From the NCBI RefSeq assembly GCF_039862785.1, contig NZ_CP156795.1, positions 1,240,001 through 1,304,000 of the forward strand: 64,000 nt of DNA, in the 5' to 3' direction. The stretch is from Acinetobacter sp. ANC 7912 (GTDB lineage Bacteria; Pseudomonadota; Gammaproteobacteria; Pseudomonadales; Moraxellaceae). Within the stretch, counting starts at the first letter, position 1, and the number at the start of each line of letters is the position of its first letter. This document shows positions 7,218 to 15,993 of the stretch, one piece after another. The notes beneath the pieces are model-generated. The model saw nothing but the letters and a program-made list of their open reading frames with translations. It had not been told where the DNA came from and searched no databases. Made by a program: the position numbers and the translations under genes.

Positions 7218-10046
7218 TTGCAGCAGTTTGCTATTGGTCAACGTTGGTTATCAGATACTGAAACAGAACTCGGTCTGGGGGTTCTCATTGATGTTGATGA
7301 GCGATCGGTCAGCATTTTATTTCCGAAAAGCGACGAAACCCGTGTCTATGCGCGTAGCAATGCACCTTTGTCTCGCATCATTTTCAATGCCAATGATGAG
7401 CTACAAGATCAGGAAGGTAACACCTGGACGGTTGTATCCGTTGAAGACCGTAATGGTGTAGTGCGCTATCACGTGGTACGTACCCTGGAAGATGGCACTG
7501 AAGAACGCAAAGCACTCAATGAAACTCGTGTCGGTGCAACTATTCAGTTGTCCAAACCACTCGACCGTTTATTAGCAAGCCAGATTGATTATAAAGAGTG
7601 GTATGACCTGCGTATTGAAGCGATGCTGATGCAAGCCAATATGCAAAATAGCCCGCTGCGTGGTCTGATCGGTTCACGAGTTGGCCTGATTCCACACCAG
7701 CTCTATATCGCACATGAAGTCGGTCAGCGTTTTGCACCACGTGTACTTTTGGCCGACGAAGTCGGTCTGGGTAAAACCATTGAAGCTGGTCTGATCATTC
7801 ATCAGCAGCTGAAAACTGGACGTTCTGAGCGTGTACTGATTCTGGTACCAGATTCCCTGCAATATCAGTGGATGATTGAAATGCGCCGTCGTTTCAATCT
7901 GGAATTCTCTTTGTTTGACCTGACCCGTACCGCATCGATCAAAGAACACGATCCTGACCTGAATCCGTTCCTGACTGAACAGCGTATCATTGCTTCTGTA
8001 GACTTGATGGTGGATCACGAAGATCTACGCGAACAGGCATTAGAAGCTGGCTTCGATCTTCTTGTGGTCGATGAAGCACATCACCTGATGTGGAGCGAGG
8101 AAGAGGGCGGTAACGACCGTTACGATCTGGTTGAAGAAATCGCTGAAAAAACCCCGGGCGTATTGCTGTTAACGGCGACACCAGAACAGCTGGGTGTGGA
8201 ATCGCACTTTGCCCGCCTGCGTCTGCTTGATCCGCAACGTTTTAATTCTTTAGATCGCTTCCTGGATGAAGAAGCACAATATCAGCAGACTGCAAAAATC
8301 GCTGAAGTGTTAATGTCAGATATGCCACTCGAAGAAGGGCATCTGACTGCACTGAAAGGTCTGCTCGGCCATGAGGTTGAAGATACGCCTGAGCAGCGTT
8401 TCCGTGCTATTCATGAAATTTTAGACCGTCATGGTACGGGTCGTATCCTGTTCCGTAATACCCGTGAAGCGATTCAAGGTTTCCCAGGTCGCGACTGTCA
8501 GCCCGCACCACTTCCTTCACCAGCAGGCTGGTCAATGGATGGCAAGCTGCGTGAACAGATGTGGCCAGAAGAATCCCAGCTGGATGGTTCATGGATGGAA
8601 ACTGATCCACGTGTGCCTTGGCTGATGGAAAAACTGCGTACCGATCTGAAACACAAGAAAGTGTTGCTGATTGCTCGTAGCGGTCCAGTCGTGGAAGCGC
8701 TGGAAAATGCCTTGCGTCTGCATGCCGGTATCCGTACCGCAATGTTCCATGAAGGCATGAGCCTGCTGGAACGTGACCAGGCAGCAGCATACTTCGCTGA
8801 AGAATCTTATGGTGCACAAATTTTACTGTGTTCAGAAATTGGTTCCGAAGGCCGTAACTTCCAGTTCGCCTCTGACCTGATCCTGTTTGACCTTCCAGCC
8901 AACCCGGATGTACTGGAACAGCGTATTGGTCGTTTGGACCGTATCGGTCAGCAAAACCGTATCCAGATTCATGTGCCTTACCTCGTTGGTACTGCACAGG
9001 AGCGTATGTTCCGCTGGTATAACGAAGCGTTAAACATTTTCAGTAATATTTCGCCAACAGCGCAAACTTTGCAGGAAAACTTTATTGTTGAACTGAAAGA
9101 CTGCTTGCTGGCAGACAAAGGTCAGCAATTTGAAGACCTGCTAGAAGAAGTCACTGTGCAGCGTCAGGCACTGGAAGCCGAATTGCAGGAAGGCCGTGAC
9201 CGTCTGCTGGAGTACAATTCTTGTCGTCCAATGGTGGCACAGGAAATTGTTAATGCGCTAGAAGACTATGATGATAATACGACTTTGCCGATGTTCATGA
9301 AGCGCTTTATGGCGTCAACCAACATTGATTTTGATGAGCAAAGTAACGGTACCGTGATCATCAAGCCAACCGATCAGATGCAGGTGCAAGGTCTGACTTT
9401 GGACGAAGAAGGCATGACCGCGACTTTCTATCGCGATCAGGCACAAATCCGTGAAGATGCGCAATATCTGACCCTTGAGCATCCATTCACTGAATCTGTG
9501 ATGGAAATGATTAATACTCAAGGCTTTGGTAGCACTAACGTGGCGGTATTAAAGTCAGCGGCATTGCCACAAGGCTCTGTACTTTTAGAAGTATGGTTCA
9601 AAGTGGATGTGGTAGCGCCAAAAGCATTGAATCTACCAGCAAGTTTGCCACAACAATTGATTCGTGTATTGCTGAGTGAAAAAGGTCAGGATCTGTCACA
9701 AAAAATTGCTCCAGAAATCCTGAAACCTTATCTGCATCATTTGGATGGCAATAGCTGTCGTCAAGTGGTGAAAGCACGTCGTGAAGTAATTGAAGCACGT
9801 TATCAGCAAGCTCTGGAGTTGGCGCGTTCAGCATTGCCTCAATTTAAAGAGCAGGCCAAAGAAGCTTATGGCAGCAAATGGCAATATGAGATTGACCGTC
9901 TGACTTATCTGAAACAGTTCAACCCAAGCATCCGTGAAGATGAAATCACCCGTCTGCAAAAACTGCAGAAAGAAGGTTTGAATTTGTTGGATGGTTTGTC
10001 TGTAACTCCAGAAGCCATTCAGGTGATGGTCGTAGTCAAACCATAA
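7218..10046 (+). CDS. rapA: RNA polymerase-associated SWI2/SNF2 ATPase RapA
   Basis: RapA (HepA) is a Swi2/Snf2-type translocase that binds core RNA polymerase and helps recycle it. From TTG 7218 the protein is 942 aa, close to E. coli RapA (968 aa), and starts MQQFAIGQRW like the family's tandem Tudor-like N-terminus. The helicase part shows LADEVGLGKT (Walker A), VVDEAHHLMWS (DEAH box), LLTATPEQLG and, in the second lobe, SEIGSEGRNFQFAS and EQRIGRLDRIGQ (motif VI). The TTG start is preceded by AAAGGTGG; in-frame GTGs at 7167 and 7209 are less likely because they add unaligned residues. An IS3-family element begins 6 bp after the stop codon and lies between the gene and its terminator. Confidence 0.95.
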   Translation: MQQFAIGQRWLSDTETELGLGVLIDVDERSVSILFPKSDETRVYARSNAPLSRIIFNANDELQDQEGNTWTVVSVEDRNGVVRYHVVRTLEDGTEERKALNETRVGATIQLSKPLDRLLASQIDYKEWYDLRIEAMLMQANMQNSPLRGLIGSRVGLIPHQLYIAHEVGQRFAPRVLLADEVGLGKTIEAGLIIHQQLKTGRSERVLILVPDSLQYQWMIEMRRRFNLEFSLFDLTRTASIKEHDPDLNPFLTEQRIIASVDLMVDHEDLREQALEAGFDLLVVDEAHHLMWSEEEGGNDRYDLVEEIAEKTPGVLLLTATPEQLGVESHFARLRLLDPQRFNSLDRFLDEEAQYQQTAKIAEVLMSDMPLEEGHLTALKGLLGHEVEDTPEQRFRAIHEILDRHGTGRILFRNTREAIQGFPGRDCQPAPLPSPAGWSMDGKLREQMWPEESQLDGSWMETDPRVPWLMEKLRTDLKHKKVLLIARSGPVVEALENALRLHAGIRTAMFHEGMSLLERDQAAAYFAEESYGAQILLCSEIGSEGRNFQFASDLILFDLPANPDVLEQRIGRLDRIGQQNRIQIHVPYLVGTAQERMFRWYNEALNIFSNISPTAQTLQENFIVELKDCLLADKGQQFEDLLEEVTVQRQALEAELQEGRDRLLEYNSCRPMVAQEIVNALEDYDDNTTLPMFMKRFMASTNIDFDEQSNGTVIIKPTDQMQVQGLTLDEEGMTATFYRDQAQIREDAQYLTLEHPFTESVMEMINTQGFGSTNVAVLKSAALPQGSVLLEVWFKVDVVAPKALNLPASLPQQLIRVLLSEKGQDLSQKIAPEILKPYLHHLDGNSCRQVVKARREVIEARYQQALELARSALPQFKEQAKEAYGSKWQYEIDRLTYLKQFNPSIREDEITRLQKLQKEGLNLLDGLSVTPEAIQVMVVVKP

Positions 10047-10097
10047 TCATTGTGTCTTGTCCTGAAATAGATTGACAGTATTCCACTTCAAACCGAG

Positions 10098-10907
10098 TTA
10101 AGCAATTAGCTCGGTTTTTGTTTGCTCATACATCTGATTCGGGGTGTTCATATTTAAACTTAAATGCGGTCTATAACAATTGTAAATCATGATAGATTCC
10201 GCAATTAAGTGATCTAACTCCTTCATGGTTTGACATCGCGTGGTTAAAAACTCCTGCTTTAATATTCCATTAATTCGCTCTGCTAATGCATTCTGATAAC
10301 AGTCCTTGCCATCTGTCATGGAAGGACATATCCCATAATGGCGCAATGCCGATTGATATAGCTCAGAGCAATATTGAGCACCTCTATCTGAATGATGAAT
10401 CATCCTAGTCGCTCGATCTGTCGCTTGCTGCATCGCCATATGTAGAGCCTGCACAACATTCTCCGCACGCATATCATTCGATAACTTATAACCTTTAATC
10501 TGTCGGGTATAAGCATCTGTCACCAAGGATAAATAATGCACACCTTCAGCACTCTCAACATAGGTAATATCACTAACAAAGACTTCATTGGCTTGCACTG
10601 CTGAATAATCCTTTAATAAATTTGGATGCTTCTTCATCCAATGCTTGCTATCCGTAGTTTTTGTATAGCGACGCTTAGGGCGAATCAATAAGTTATTTTC
10701 TTTCAATATTTTAAATAACTGATCCCGTCCACACTTTAAACCACGTTGCAACAATTTGCCTTTAATAAGCCAATACAGCTTACGTGTTCCGATACTTGGC
10801 ATGAGACAGCGATATTCCATAACCAACTCAAGTATTTGTTCAGTTGCTTGTGCAGTCATTTGAGCACGTTTTTCTGCTTGATAATAAGCTTGTCGGGTGA
10901 TTCCCAA
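10098..10907 (-). CDS. IS3-family transposase OrfB (DDE integrase part)
   Basis: OrfB carries the rve integrase core: VSDITYV (first Asp), IHHSDRGAQYCS (second Asp) and ALAERINGILKQEF (Glu), giving the DDE triad, preceded by the HTH_21 segment around MPSIGTRKLYWLI. It lies in the -1 frame relative to OrfA. The open frame continues upstream of the listed ATG through RRLSVSRYCQWL back to the slippery site at 10976-10982, so the normal product is an OrfAB fusion made by -1 frameshifting, and the ATG at 10907 may not be a real start. No internal stop is visible. Confidence 0.93.
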   Translation of the reverse strand: MGITRQAYYQAEKRAQMTAQATEQILELVMEYRCLMPSIGTRKLYWLIKGKLLQRGLKCGRDQLFKILKENNLLIRPKRRYTKTTDSKHWMKKHPNLLKDYSAVQANEVFVSDITYVESAEGVHYLSLVTDAYTRQIKGYKLSNDMRAENVVQALHMAMQQATDRATRMIHHSDRGAQYCSELYQSALRHYGICPSMTDGKDCYQNALAERINGILKQEFLTTRCQTMKELDHLIAESIMIYNCYRPHLSLNMNTPNQMYEQTKTELIA

Positions 10908-10930
10908 CCACTGACAATAACGTGAAACGC

Positions 10931-11320
10931 TTAGTCTTCTTTGGCTTTGCCAATCTTTGAAACGTGCTCGGTATACTTTTTTCCAAGATCAGTCCCACAT
11001 TCTTTATCAATGTGATAAATCACATCCTGAATAAATTCAGTTTTAAGCTTTTCTGCGGCTAACTGCTTTTCTAATTGGCGGATTCGTTGTTGGGGTGTCA
11101 ATTGGCGTTTAGAAGAAGTCGGCATATTCGAAGTCCAGTCCTGTTGTCCGTGCTTGCGTAACCATACCAGCACAGTTGATCTTCCTTGAATACCATATTT
11201 TGCCTGAGCTTGCTTATAAGTAATTTGCCCTTTTTCTACTTCATGTACCACCATCATTTTAAAGGCAAAGCTATAGTCACGTTGTGTACGTTTAACTCGT
11301 TGTTCTCGTTTATGTTCCAT
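10931..11320 (-). CDS. IS3-family transposase OrfA (HTH and leucine-zipper part)
   Basis: The 129-aa OrfA has the N-terminal helix-turn-helix that binds the IS ends (YSFAFKMMVVHEVEKGQITYKQAQAKYGI) and a C-terminal coiled-coil (RIRQLEKQLAAEKLKTEF) that multimerises transposase. It is translated first and may repress transposition on its own. The stop codon at 10931 lies about 45 nt past the slippery heptamer. It is intact, so the element appears functional. Confidence 0.93.
   Translation of the reverse strand: MEHKREQRVKRTQRDYSFAFKMMVVHEVEKGQITYKQAQAKYGIQGRSTVLVWLRKHGQQDWTSNMPTSSKRQLTPQQRIRQLEKQLAAEKLKTEFIQDVIYHIDKECGTDLGKKYTEHVSKIGKAKED
10976..10982 (-). other. Programmed -1 frameshift site (A AAA AAG)
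   Basis: On the minus strand the OrfA codons GGA AAA AAG contain the slippery heptamer A_AAA_AAG in the required phase. A -1 slip enters a frame that is open all the way into OrfB. This is the usual IS3 arrangement. Confidence 0.8.
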
Positions 11321-11376
11321 AAAATAAGTCTCTTAAGGTGTAAACTTATTTCAGGACGGGACATTGTTTAATTTAT

Positions 11377-11403
11377 AAAAAGCAGCTTTCGGGCTGCTTT
11401 TTT
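11377..11403 (+). terminator. Rho-independent terminator, displaced rapA terminator
   Basis: AGCAGC and GCTGCT arms around TTTCGG, flanked by A and T runs. It probably terminated rapA before the IS3-family element separated the two by 1.3 kb. Confidence 0.8.
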
Positions 11404-11556
11404 ATTGCGGCTTTAATAGATCGTACTAAGGGAGTTTGAGCTTTTACTTTGTATCCAGTGACTTAAAAGTCATGTGCTGGAAGATTTTATCCCGAATGTG
11501 TTCAAGTTTTCACGTTAAGCTGACTAATATCAAGGATTGACGATTCACATAAAAAT

Positions 11557-12360
11557 ATGAAGCATACACTCCATTTTACTCATGCCAATGGGATTCCATC
11601 TGCTACGTACCACACATTTTTAAACTGCTTTGAGGATGAATATAACGTTAAAAGTATTCCCTTGATCGGAATGAATCCTCGTTATCCAATTACCAAGGAC
11701 TGGCGTTATCTGGTGGATGAGGTGATTGCTGATATTGAACAACAGTTTCCTCATCAGCAGGTAATTGGATTAGGACATTCTTTTGGCGGGCTAGTTACTA
11801 TGATGGCGGCTTATAAAAAGCCAGCGTTATTCACCAAGCTGATCATTATGGATCCGCCCTTTGTAATTGGGAAAAACAGTGCCATATTTGAAGTGATCAA
11901 GGCGCTGAATCTAAAGAGTGTTGATCGCTATACGCCAGCGGGGGTGACCTTGAAACGTAAAGATCATTGGTCTTCACGTGAGGAAGCCGTTTCAACTTTA
12001 CGCAATAATCGTCTGTTCCGCAGTTTTGATGAGCAATGTTTTCTGGATTATATCGACAGCGGCATTGTGGATGATCCCAAACGGGGTGGCGTGACTTTAC
12101 GAATTCCCAAACGGGTGGAAGCCGAAATTTTTCGTACTGTTCCAGCCTGGTGGTGGCGTACGCCGCGTAAGCCACCTCAAGTCCCGATTCATTTAATTAC
12201 CGCTGAACAGAGTCCGTTTTATCAGCAAGGCTTGCCACAGGGATTAAAGAAAATTTATCAGATTGATTATTCAGTACTTCCAGGTGGGCATATGTTTCCA
12301 CTAGAACAGCCGGAAATGGTGGCAGAATTTGTAAAAAATAAACTAAAGACATTGGGATAA
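11557..12360 (+). CDS. Alpha/beta-fold hydrolase
   Basis: The 267-aa protein has the alpha/beta-hydrolase layout: the nucleophile elbow GLGHSFGG (Ser at about residue 75), an N-terminal FTHANGIPSATY oxyanion-type segment, and the C-terminal catalytic His in LPGGHMFPLEQP. Sequence flow is like the HANGI-type alpha/beta hydrolases common in Acinetobacter and Pseudomonas. Its substrate is unknown; esters, lactones or acyl-thioesters are possible. No signal peptide is seen, so it is likely cytoplasmic. The ribosome site is weak. It converges on the DesT-type regulator with a shared terminator between them. Confidence 0.85.
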   Translation: MKHTLHFTHANGIPSATYHTFLNCFEDEYNVKSIPLIGMNPRYPITKDWRYLVDEVIADIEQQFPHQQVIGLGHSFGGLVTMMAAYKKPALFTKLIIMDPPFVIGKNSAIFEVIKALNLKSVDRYTPAGVTLKRKDHWSSREEAVSTLRNNRLFRSFDEQCFLDYIDSGIVDDPKRGGVTLRIPKRVEAEIFRTVPAWWWRTPRKPPQVPIHLITAEQSPFYQQGLPQGLKKIYQIDYSVLPGGHMFPLEQPEMVAEFVKNKLKTLG

Positions 12361-12367
12361 AGGGTAT

Positions 12368-12398
12368 TAAAAAAGAGATGACCAGCATCTCTTTTTTA
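12368..12398. terminator. Bidirectional terminator between convergent genes
   Basis: AAAAAAGAGATG, a 5-nt ACCAG loop, then CATCTCTTTTTT. It has A and T runs on both sides and lies between stop codons at 12360 and 12416. Confidence 0.88.
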
Positions 12399-12415
12399 TT
12401 TGGAATTGTTTCAGC

Positions 12416-13096
12416 TTAGCGAATCTGGGACTGATCCAGATGACGGGCACCTTCCAAGATCATTCGAATCATGATCATGGTCTGTTCGGCAATTTCTTTA
12501 CGCTGATCGGGTGGCATATCAATCACTTTGGCGCCCATGTTAAATACTAGTTGGGTAATCGCTTTAGCGGCAATATCCGGATAGAGTAGGCGGCTTTTAT
12601 TCACTTTTTCCAGACGGACTAGATCTTCCTGCAGTTCCTGCTGAAAATATTGCAACTGACGTTCCACTGCCTGTTTATAAGACTGTGAACCGGTATAACC
12701 TTCACGGAGAAGCAGGCTCAGGTTGCCTTCATCAGCATCAAGCTGGGCAATAAACACTTCAACAGAGCTGCGGATAATGCTGTTCTGCTTGGAAGCTTTG
12801 AGACGTGATTCATTCAGGATTTTACGCAGTACCAGACCGGCACGGTCAATTAGTTCAATCGCCAGTTCATCAATATCTTTAAAATGTCGATAAAAACTGT
12901 TGGGGGCAATCCCGGCTTCGCGGGCAACTTCGCGCAGGCTTAAAGAGGCAATACTTTTCTGTGGCCCAATCAGATTTAGCGCGGCCTGGAACAGTTCTTC
13001 TTTGGTAATGGTGGCCTTCCGACCCACACTGCGTACAGTGATCGGTTCATCAATGCTTTTTGATTCGAGTAGGGAAGCGTCACTGCTTATTTTCAT
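12416..13096 (-). CDS. TetR-family regulator of fatty-acid unsaturation (FabR/DesT type)
   Basis: The 226-aa protein has a TetR N-terminal HTH (about residues 28-75: ELFQAALNLIG, SLSLREVAREAGI, PNSFYRHFKDIDELA) with strong FabR/DesT character, then a helical ligand domain including LLREGYTGSQSYKQAVERQL. DesT in Pseudomonas senses the saturated/unsaturated acyl-CoA ratio and represses the divergent desaturase/reductase operon; FabR does the same for fabA/fabB in enterics. Here the gene is divergently placed 148 bp from a ferredoxin reductase and a desaturase, exactly the desT-desCB arrangement. The role is therefore inferred from both sequence and context. The intergenic region holds candidate operator palindromes. 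Confidence 0.87.
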   Translation of the reverse strand: MKISSDASLLESKSIDEPITVRSVGRKATITKEELFQAALNLIGPQKSIASLSLREVAREAGIAPNSFYRHFKDIDELAIELIDRAGLVLRKILNESRLKASKQNSIIRSSVEVFIAQLDADEGNLSLLLREGYTGSQSYKQAVERQLQYFQQELQEDLVRLEKVNKSRLLYPDIAAKAITQLVFNMGAKVIDMPPDQRKEIAEQTMIMIRMILEGARHLDQSQIR

Positions 13097-13182
13097 TGAA
13101 GACTCATTCTAGGGTGGAATAAAGGCATTATCGCATTATAGCGAAGCCCGTTGAACTGTGAAACAGATAGATACAATACGAG

Positions 13183-13212
13183 TGTATATACAAATATATA
13201 TACATGTGTATA
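13183..13212. promoter_or_regulatory. Candidate operators for the DesT-type regulator
   Basis: Two palindromes lie in the divergent intergenic region: TGTATATACA (13183-13192, perfect) and TATACA-TG-TGTATA (13199-13212). They are 30-60 bp upstream of the reductase start, a good position for repression. Assignment to this regulator is inferred; the motif is not the published Pseudomonas DesT box, and the very AT-rich composition makes chance palindromes easier. Confidence 0.4.
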
Positions 13213-13244
13213 ATAATTCAAAAGCTCACAAGGTATCTCTCAAG

Positions 13245-14312
13245 ATGCAGGCACTCGCAAAACGTAAATCGCCAATCGATTTCTTTAAAGAAAGCGTTAT
13301 TGATCAATATGCGATTAATTTCTGGATGCAGAAACTGAATCCAATCTGGTCGGTGAACCAGGCGCTGGGCAAGATCGTGCAGAAAGAAAATGCGGCTCAG
13401 AACATGGTTAGCCTGAAAATTCAGGTCAATCGTCTGTTCAAGTTTGGCGAGGCGGGGCAACATCACCCGGTATTCGTGGTAGTGAATGGGATTCGCTACG
13501 AGCGTAGCTATAGTCTGACTCAGGTAGATGCACAACACGTGCTGCTGACCATCAAAAAAGTGGATGGCGGAAAAGTGAGTAACTGGGCTGCTGATATTGC
13601 GCAAGTGGGTGATGTGATCGAATTCGGTCAGCCATTTGGGGATATGACTTTAGCCAATGATATCGCACCTTTAGTTTTGCTGGCTGCGGGTAGTGGTATC
13701 ACACCAATGCTGAGTCTGCTTGAAGCATTAGAGAAAAGCGGCAAGTTTGCTCAACAACCGGTTCAACTGCTGTATTGGGTAAAACATTATCAGGATGCAG
13801 CTTTCAAACAGCGTTTTGAAGAATTGGCTTCTAAATATCCGAATTTCACTTTTAAAGTATTTGCCACTCAGGAACAGCCAGCAGCTGAACGCCTGAATGC
13901 AAACCATCTTGCTGATCTGCAAAATCTGGAACAGTCGACTGTTTATGCCTGCGGTCCATCTGGTTTTGTGGCTCAGGCAGAAAACCTGTGTGCTCAAGCG
14001 AAAGTATTCAAATCTGAAGCTTTCAGTATGAGCCTGACAGACAACACTGAAACTGGCTTTGTGAATGTCACCCTGACCCAATCCAATAAAGTGGTCAGCA
14101 TTCCAAAAGGCCAGTCGATTTTGGTAAGTCTGGAACAGCAAAACATTAAACCGAACCACGGCTGCCGCATGGGGATCTGCAACAAATGCGCCTGCAATAA
14201 AGTGGAAGGTTCTACCAAGAATTTAGTCAATGGGGCACAAAATAAAGAACCAGGAAATCTCCTGAAAATTTGTGTGAATTCAGCGCAGACTGACCTTGTC
14301 ATCGACCTATAA
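13245..14312 (+). CDS. Ferredoxin reductase-like flavo-iron-sulfur protein (desaturase electron donor)
   Basis: This 355-aa protein should feed electrons from NAD(P)H to the desaturase encoded next to it (DesC analogue). It has an FAD-binding ferredoxin-reductase barrel (RSYSLTQ at about residue 90 is the RxYS flavin motif), an NAD-binding part with LLAAGSGITPMLSLL, VYACGPSGFV, and a C-terminal plant-type 2Fe-2S ferredoxin domain with cysteines near 307, 312, 315 and 343 (CRMGICNKC spacing). ATG 13245 is preceded by AAGG at moderate spacing and gives the expected N-terminus; the upstream GTG at 13158 would run through the operator region. The desaturase start lies 15 bp past the stop codon, so the two are one operon. 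Confidence 0.92.
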   Translation: MQALAKRKSPIDFFKESVIDQYAINFWMQKLNPIWSVNQALGKIVQKENAAQNMVSLKIQVNRLFKFGEAGQHHPVFVVVNGIRYERSYSLTQVDAQHVLLTIKKVDGGKVSNWAADIAQVGDVIEFGQPFGDMTLANDIAPLVLLAAGSGITPMLSLLEALEKSGKFAQQPVQLLYWVKHYQDAAFKQRFEELASKYPNFTFKVFATQEQPAAERLNANHLADLQNLEQSTVYACGPSGFVAQAENLCAQAKVFKSEAFSMSLTDNTETGFVNVTLTQSNKVVSIPKGQSILVSLEQQNIKPNHGCRMGICNKCACNKVEGSTKNLVNGAQNKEPGNLLKICVNSAQTDLVIDL

Positions 14313-14326
14313 GCGAGTTGAATCCT

Positions 14327-15421
14327 ATGAATATGCCGGTAAAACTTCAATATTTTAAAAATCCGAAAAACCGCGAACTGACCCAGACTGAACTGGATGA
14401 ACTTGCTCGTGAACTTGATGCCATCAAACAGGAAGTACTGGATGACTTGGGTGAGAAAGATGCTAAATACATTCGTCGCGTCTATTCTGCCATCCGTTAT
14501 TCTTCAATCGCTGGTCGCGCATTGTTATTCGCTGGCTGGTTCCCACCAGCATGGCTATTAGGTACAGGTCTGCTGGGTTTTGCTAAGATCATGGAAAACA
14601 TGGAACTGGGTCATAATGTCATGCATGGTCAATATGACTGGATGAATGATCCAAAGCTGAATGGCCAGACTTATGAATGGGATATTGTCGGTACGTCTGA
14701 TAACTGGCGTCAAACTCACAACTTCAAGCACCATACTTATACCAACATTAAAGGTATGGATGATGATATTGGTTATGGTCTGGTGCGTCTGTTCCCTGAA
14801 CAACGCTGGAAACCGTTCTACCTGTTCCAGCCAATTTATAGCATTCCATTCTGCTTGTTGTTCCAGTGGGGTGTAGCAATCCAGAACCTTGAACTGGGTA
14901 AATATTTCAAAGGTCGTAAAACCAAAGAGCAGACCAAAGAAGAATGGAAACCAATGCAGCGCAAGATTACCCGTCAGCTGTTTAAGGATTATGTCTTCTT
15001 CCCATTGATCGCTGGTCCTGCAGCGTTGCCTGTTTTAACTGGTAACCTGGTCGCGAATGGTATCCGTAATATCTGGACCTTCAGTATCATTTTCTGTGGT
15101 CACTTTACCAAAGATGTGGAAGTGTTCCCGAAATCTGTACTGGAAAATGAAAGCCGTGGTCACTGGTATATGCGCCAGATCCGTGGTTCTTCCAACCTGA
15201 CAGGTTCTGAAGCTTTCCATATTCTGACTGGTCACTTGAGCCACCAGATTGAACACCATTTATATCCGGATATTCCGGCACGTCGTTACCGTCAGATGGG
15301 ACCGAAAGTAGAAGCAGTCTGTAAGAAATATGGCTTGAACTATAACAATGCCAGCTTGGTTAAACAGTACGGCAGTGTGTTAAAACGTATTGTGAAGTAT
15401 GCTTTTCCGTTTAAAAAATAA
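14327..15421 (+). CDS. Membrane fatty-acid desaturase (DesB-like, acyl-CoA delta-9 type)
   Basis: The enzyme introduces a cis double bond into acyl chains with a di-iron centre, adjusting membrane fluidity. The 364-aa protein has the three histidine boxes: HNVMH (96-100), HNFKHH (131-136) and HQIEHH (306-311). Hydrophobic segments around 62-88, 170-190 and 230-260 fit the four-helix membrane topology. It is the second gene of the reductase-desaturase operon under the divergent TetR regulator, as in Pseudomonas desCB. ATG 14327 is chosen; TTG 14318 is in frame but less likely. A strong terminator follows. Confidence 0.92.
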   Translation: MNMPVKLQYFKNPKNRELTQTELDELARELDAIKQEVLDDLGEKDAKYIRRVYSAIRYSSIAGRALLFAGWFPPAWLLGTGLLGFAKIMENMELGHNVMHGQYDWMNDPKLNGQTYEWDIVGTSDNWRQTHNFKHHTYTNIKGMDDDIGYGLVRLFPEQRWKPFYLFQPIYSIPFCLLFQWGVAIQNLELGKYFKGRKTKEQTKEEWKPMQRKITRQLFKDYVFFPLIAGPAALPVLTGNLVANGIRNIWTFSIIFCGHFTKDVEVFPKSVLENESRGHWYMRQIRGSSNLTGSEAFHILTGHLSHQIEHHLYPDIPARRYRQMGPKVEAVCKKYGLNYNNASLVKQYGSVLKRIVKYAFPFKK

Positions 15422-15435
15422 GATTGAACAAGCAC

Positions 15436-15467
15436 AAAAAAACCACCTGATTTTGGGTGGTTTTTTA
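15436..15467 (+). terminator. Rho-independent terminator after the desaturase
   Basis: An A run, CCACC, a short loop, GGTGG and TTTTTT form a near-perfect hairpin 15 bp after the stop. The A run could let it work in both directions, serving the convergent small gene as well. Confidence 0.9.
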
Positions 15468-15483
15468 TTTTAAAAGCATTTAA

Positions 15484-15693
15484 TTATTCTTCTATATGGG
15501 TATGGCTACGTAAAATTCGAATCAACGCAATATAATTTCCCTTTTTGGCTGCAGAAATCACACGCTCAATTTCTTCTTTGCTCCATTTCTGGCGATGTGC
15601 TGCATAAATAAATTTGGATAATAAAACAAAGGGGTTTTCACCATATTTGATATACAGGTTTCTGACCTGTTTGGGAGGATTGAATAGATTCAT
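15484..15693 (-). CDS. Small hypothetical protein, 69 aa
   Basis: I do not recognise this product. ATG 15693 has AAAGG about 9 nt upstream; an earlier in-frame ATG at 15723 lacks one. The protein is basic and helical, with NLFNPPKQVRNLYIKYGENP followed by an amphipathic helix KWSKEEIERVISAAKKGNY. No signal peptide, membrane segment or known motif is visible. It is convergent with the desaturase operon, and upstream of it lies about 300 bp of AT-rich DNA with no gene. Confidence 0.65.
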   Translation of the reverse strand: MNLFNPPKQVRNLYIKYGENPFVLLSKFIYAAHRQKWSKEEIERVISAAKKGNYIALIRILRSHTHIEE

Positions 15694-15993
15694 TGTGACA
15701 ATGCCTTTATGTAAATACATCATATTGTTTGAAATTTATGAGAAATTTATCACATGAAATATATAATTTTTAGGTTTATAGACTAAAGTTATAATTGTAA
15801 TATTTAATTTATATATGTTATTTCGGAATAAGATATATTCATGCTTTTATTAAGTGATTTTAAATAAAATTATGATTTAGGCTTTGTATATGCAAATAGA
15901 TGAAATATTTGAATATTCATAGCAAAAAATAATATTTACATTTAAAATTATAGAAAAGAAGAAAATATAGATTTATTAATGCTGCCTAGCTAA

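Larger units (their letters stand above)
10053..11363 (-). mobile_element. IS3-family insertion sequence, complete
   Basis: The 1311-bp element is bounded by imperfect inverted repeats, TGTCTTGTCCTGAAATA on the left and TGTCCCGTCCTGAAATA read on the minus strand from the right. It is flanked by the 3-bp direct repeat TTG (10050-10052 and 11364-11366), the duplication size expected for IS3. It carries orfA and orfB in minus orientation with a -1 frameshift site. It sits between the rapA stop codon and the rapA terminator. Confidence 0.93.
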
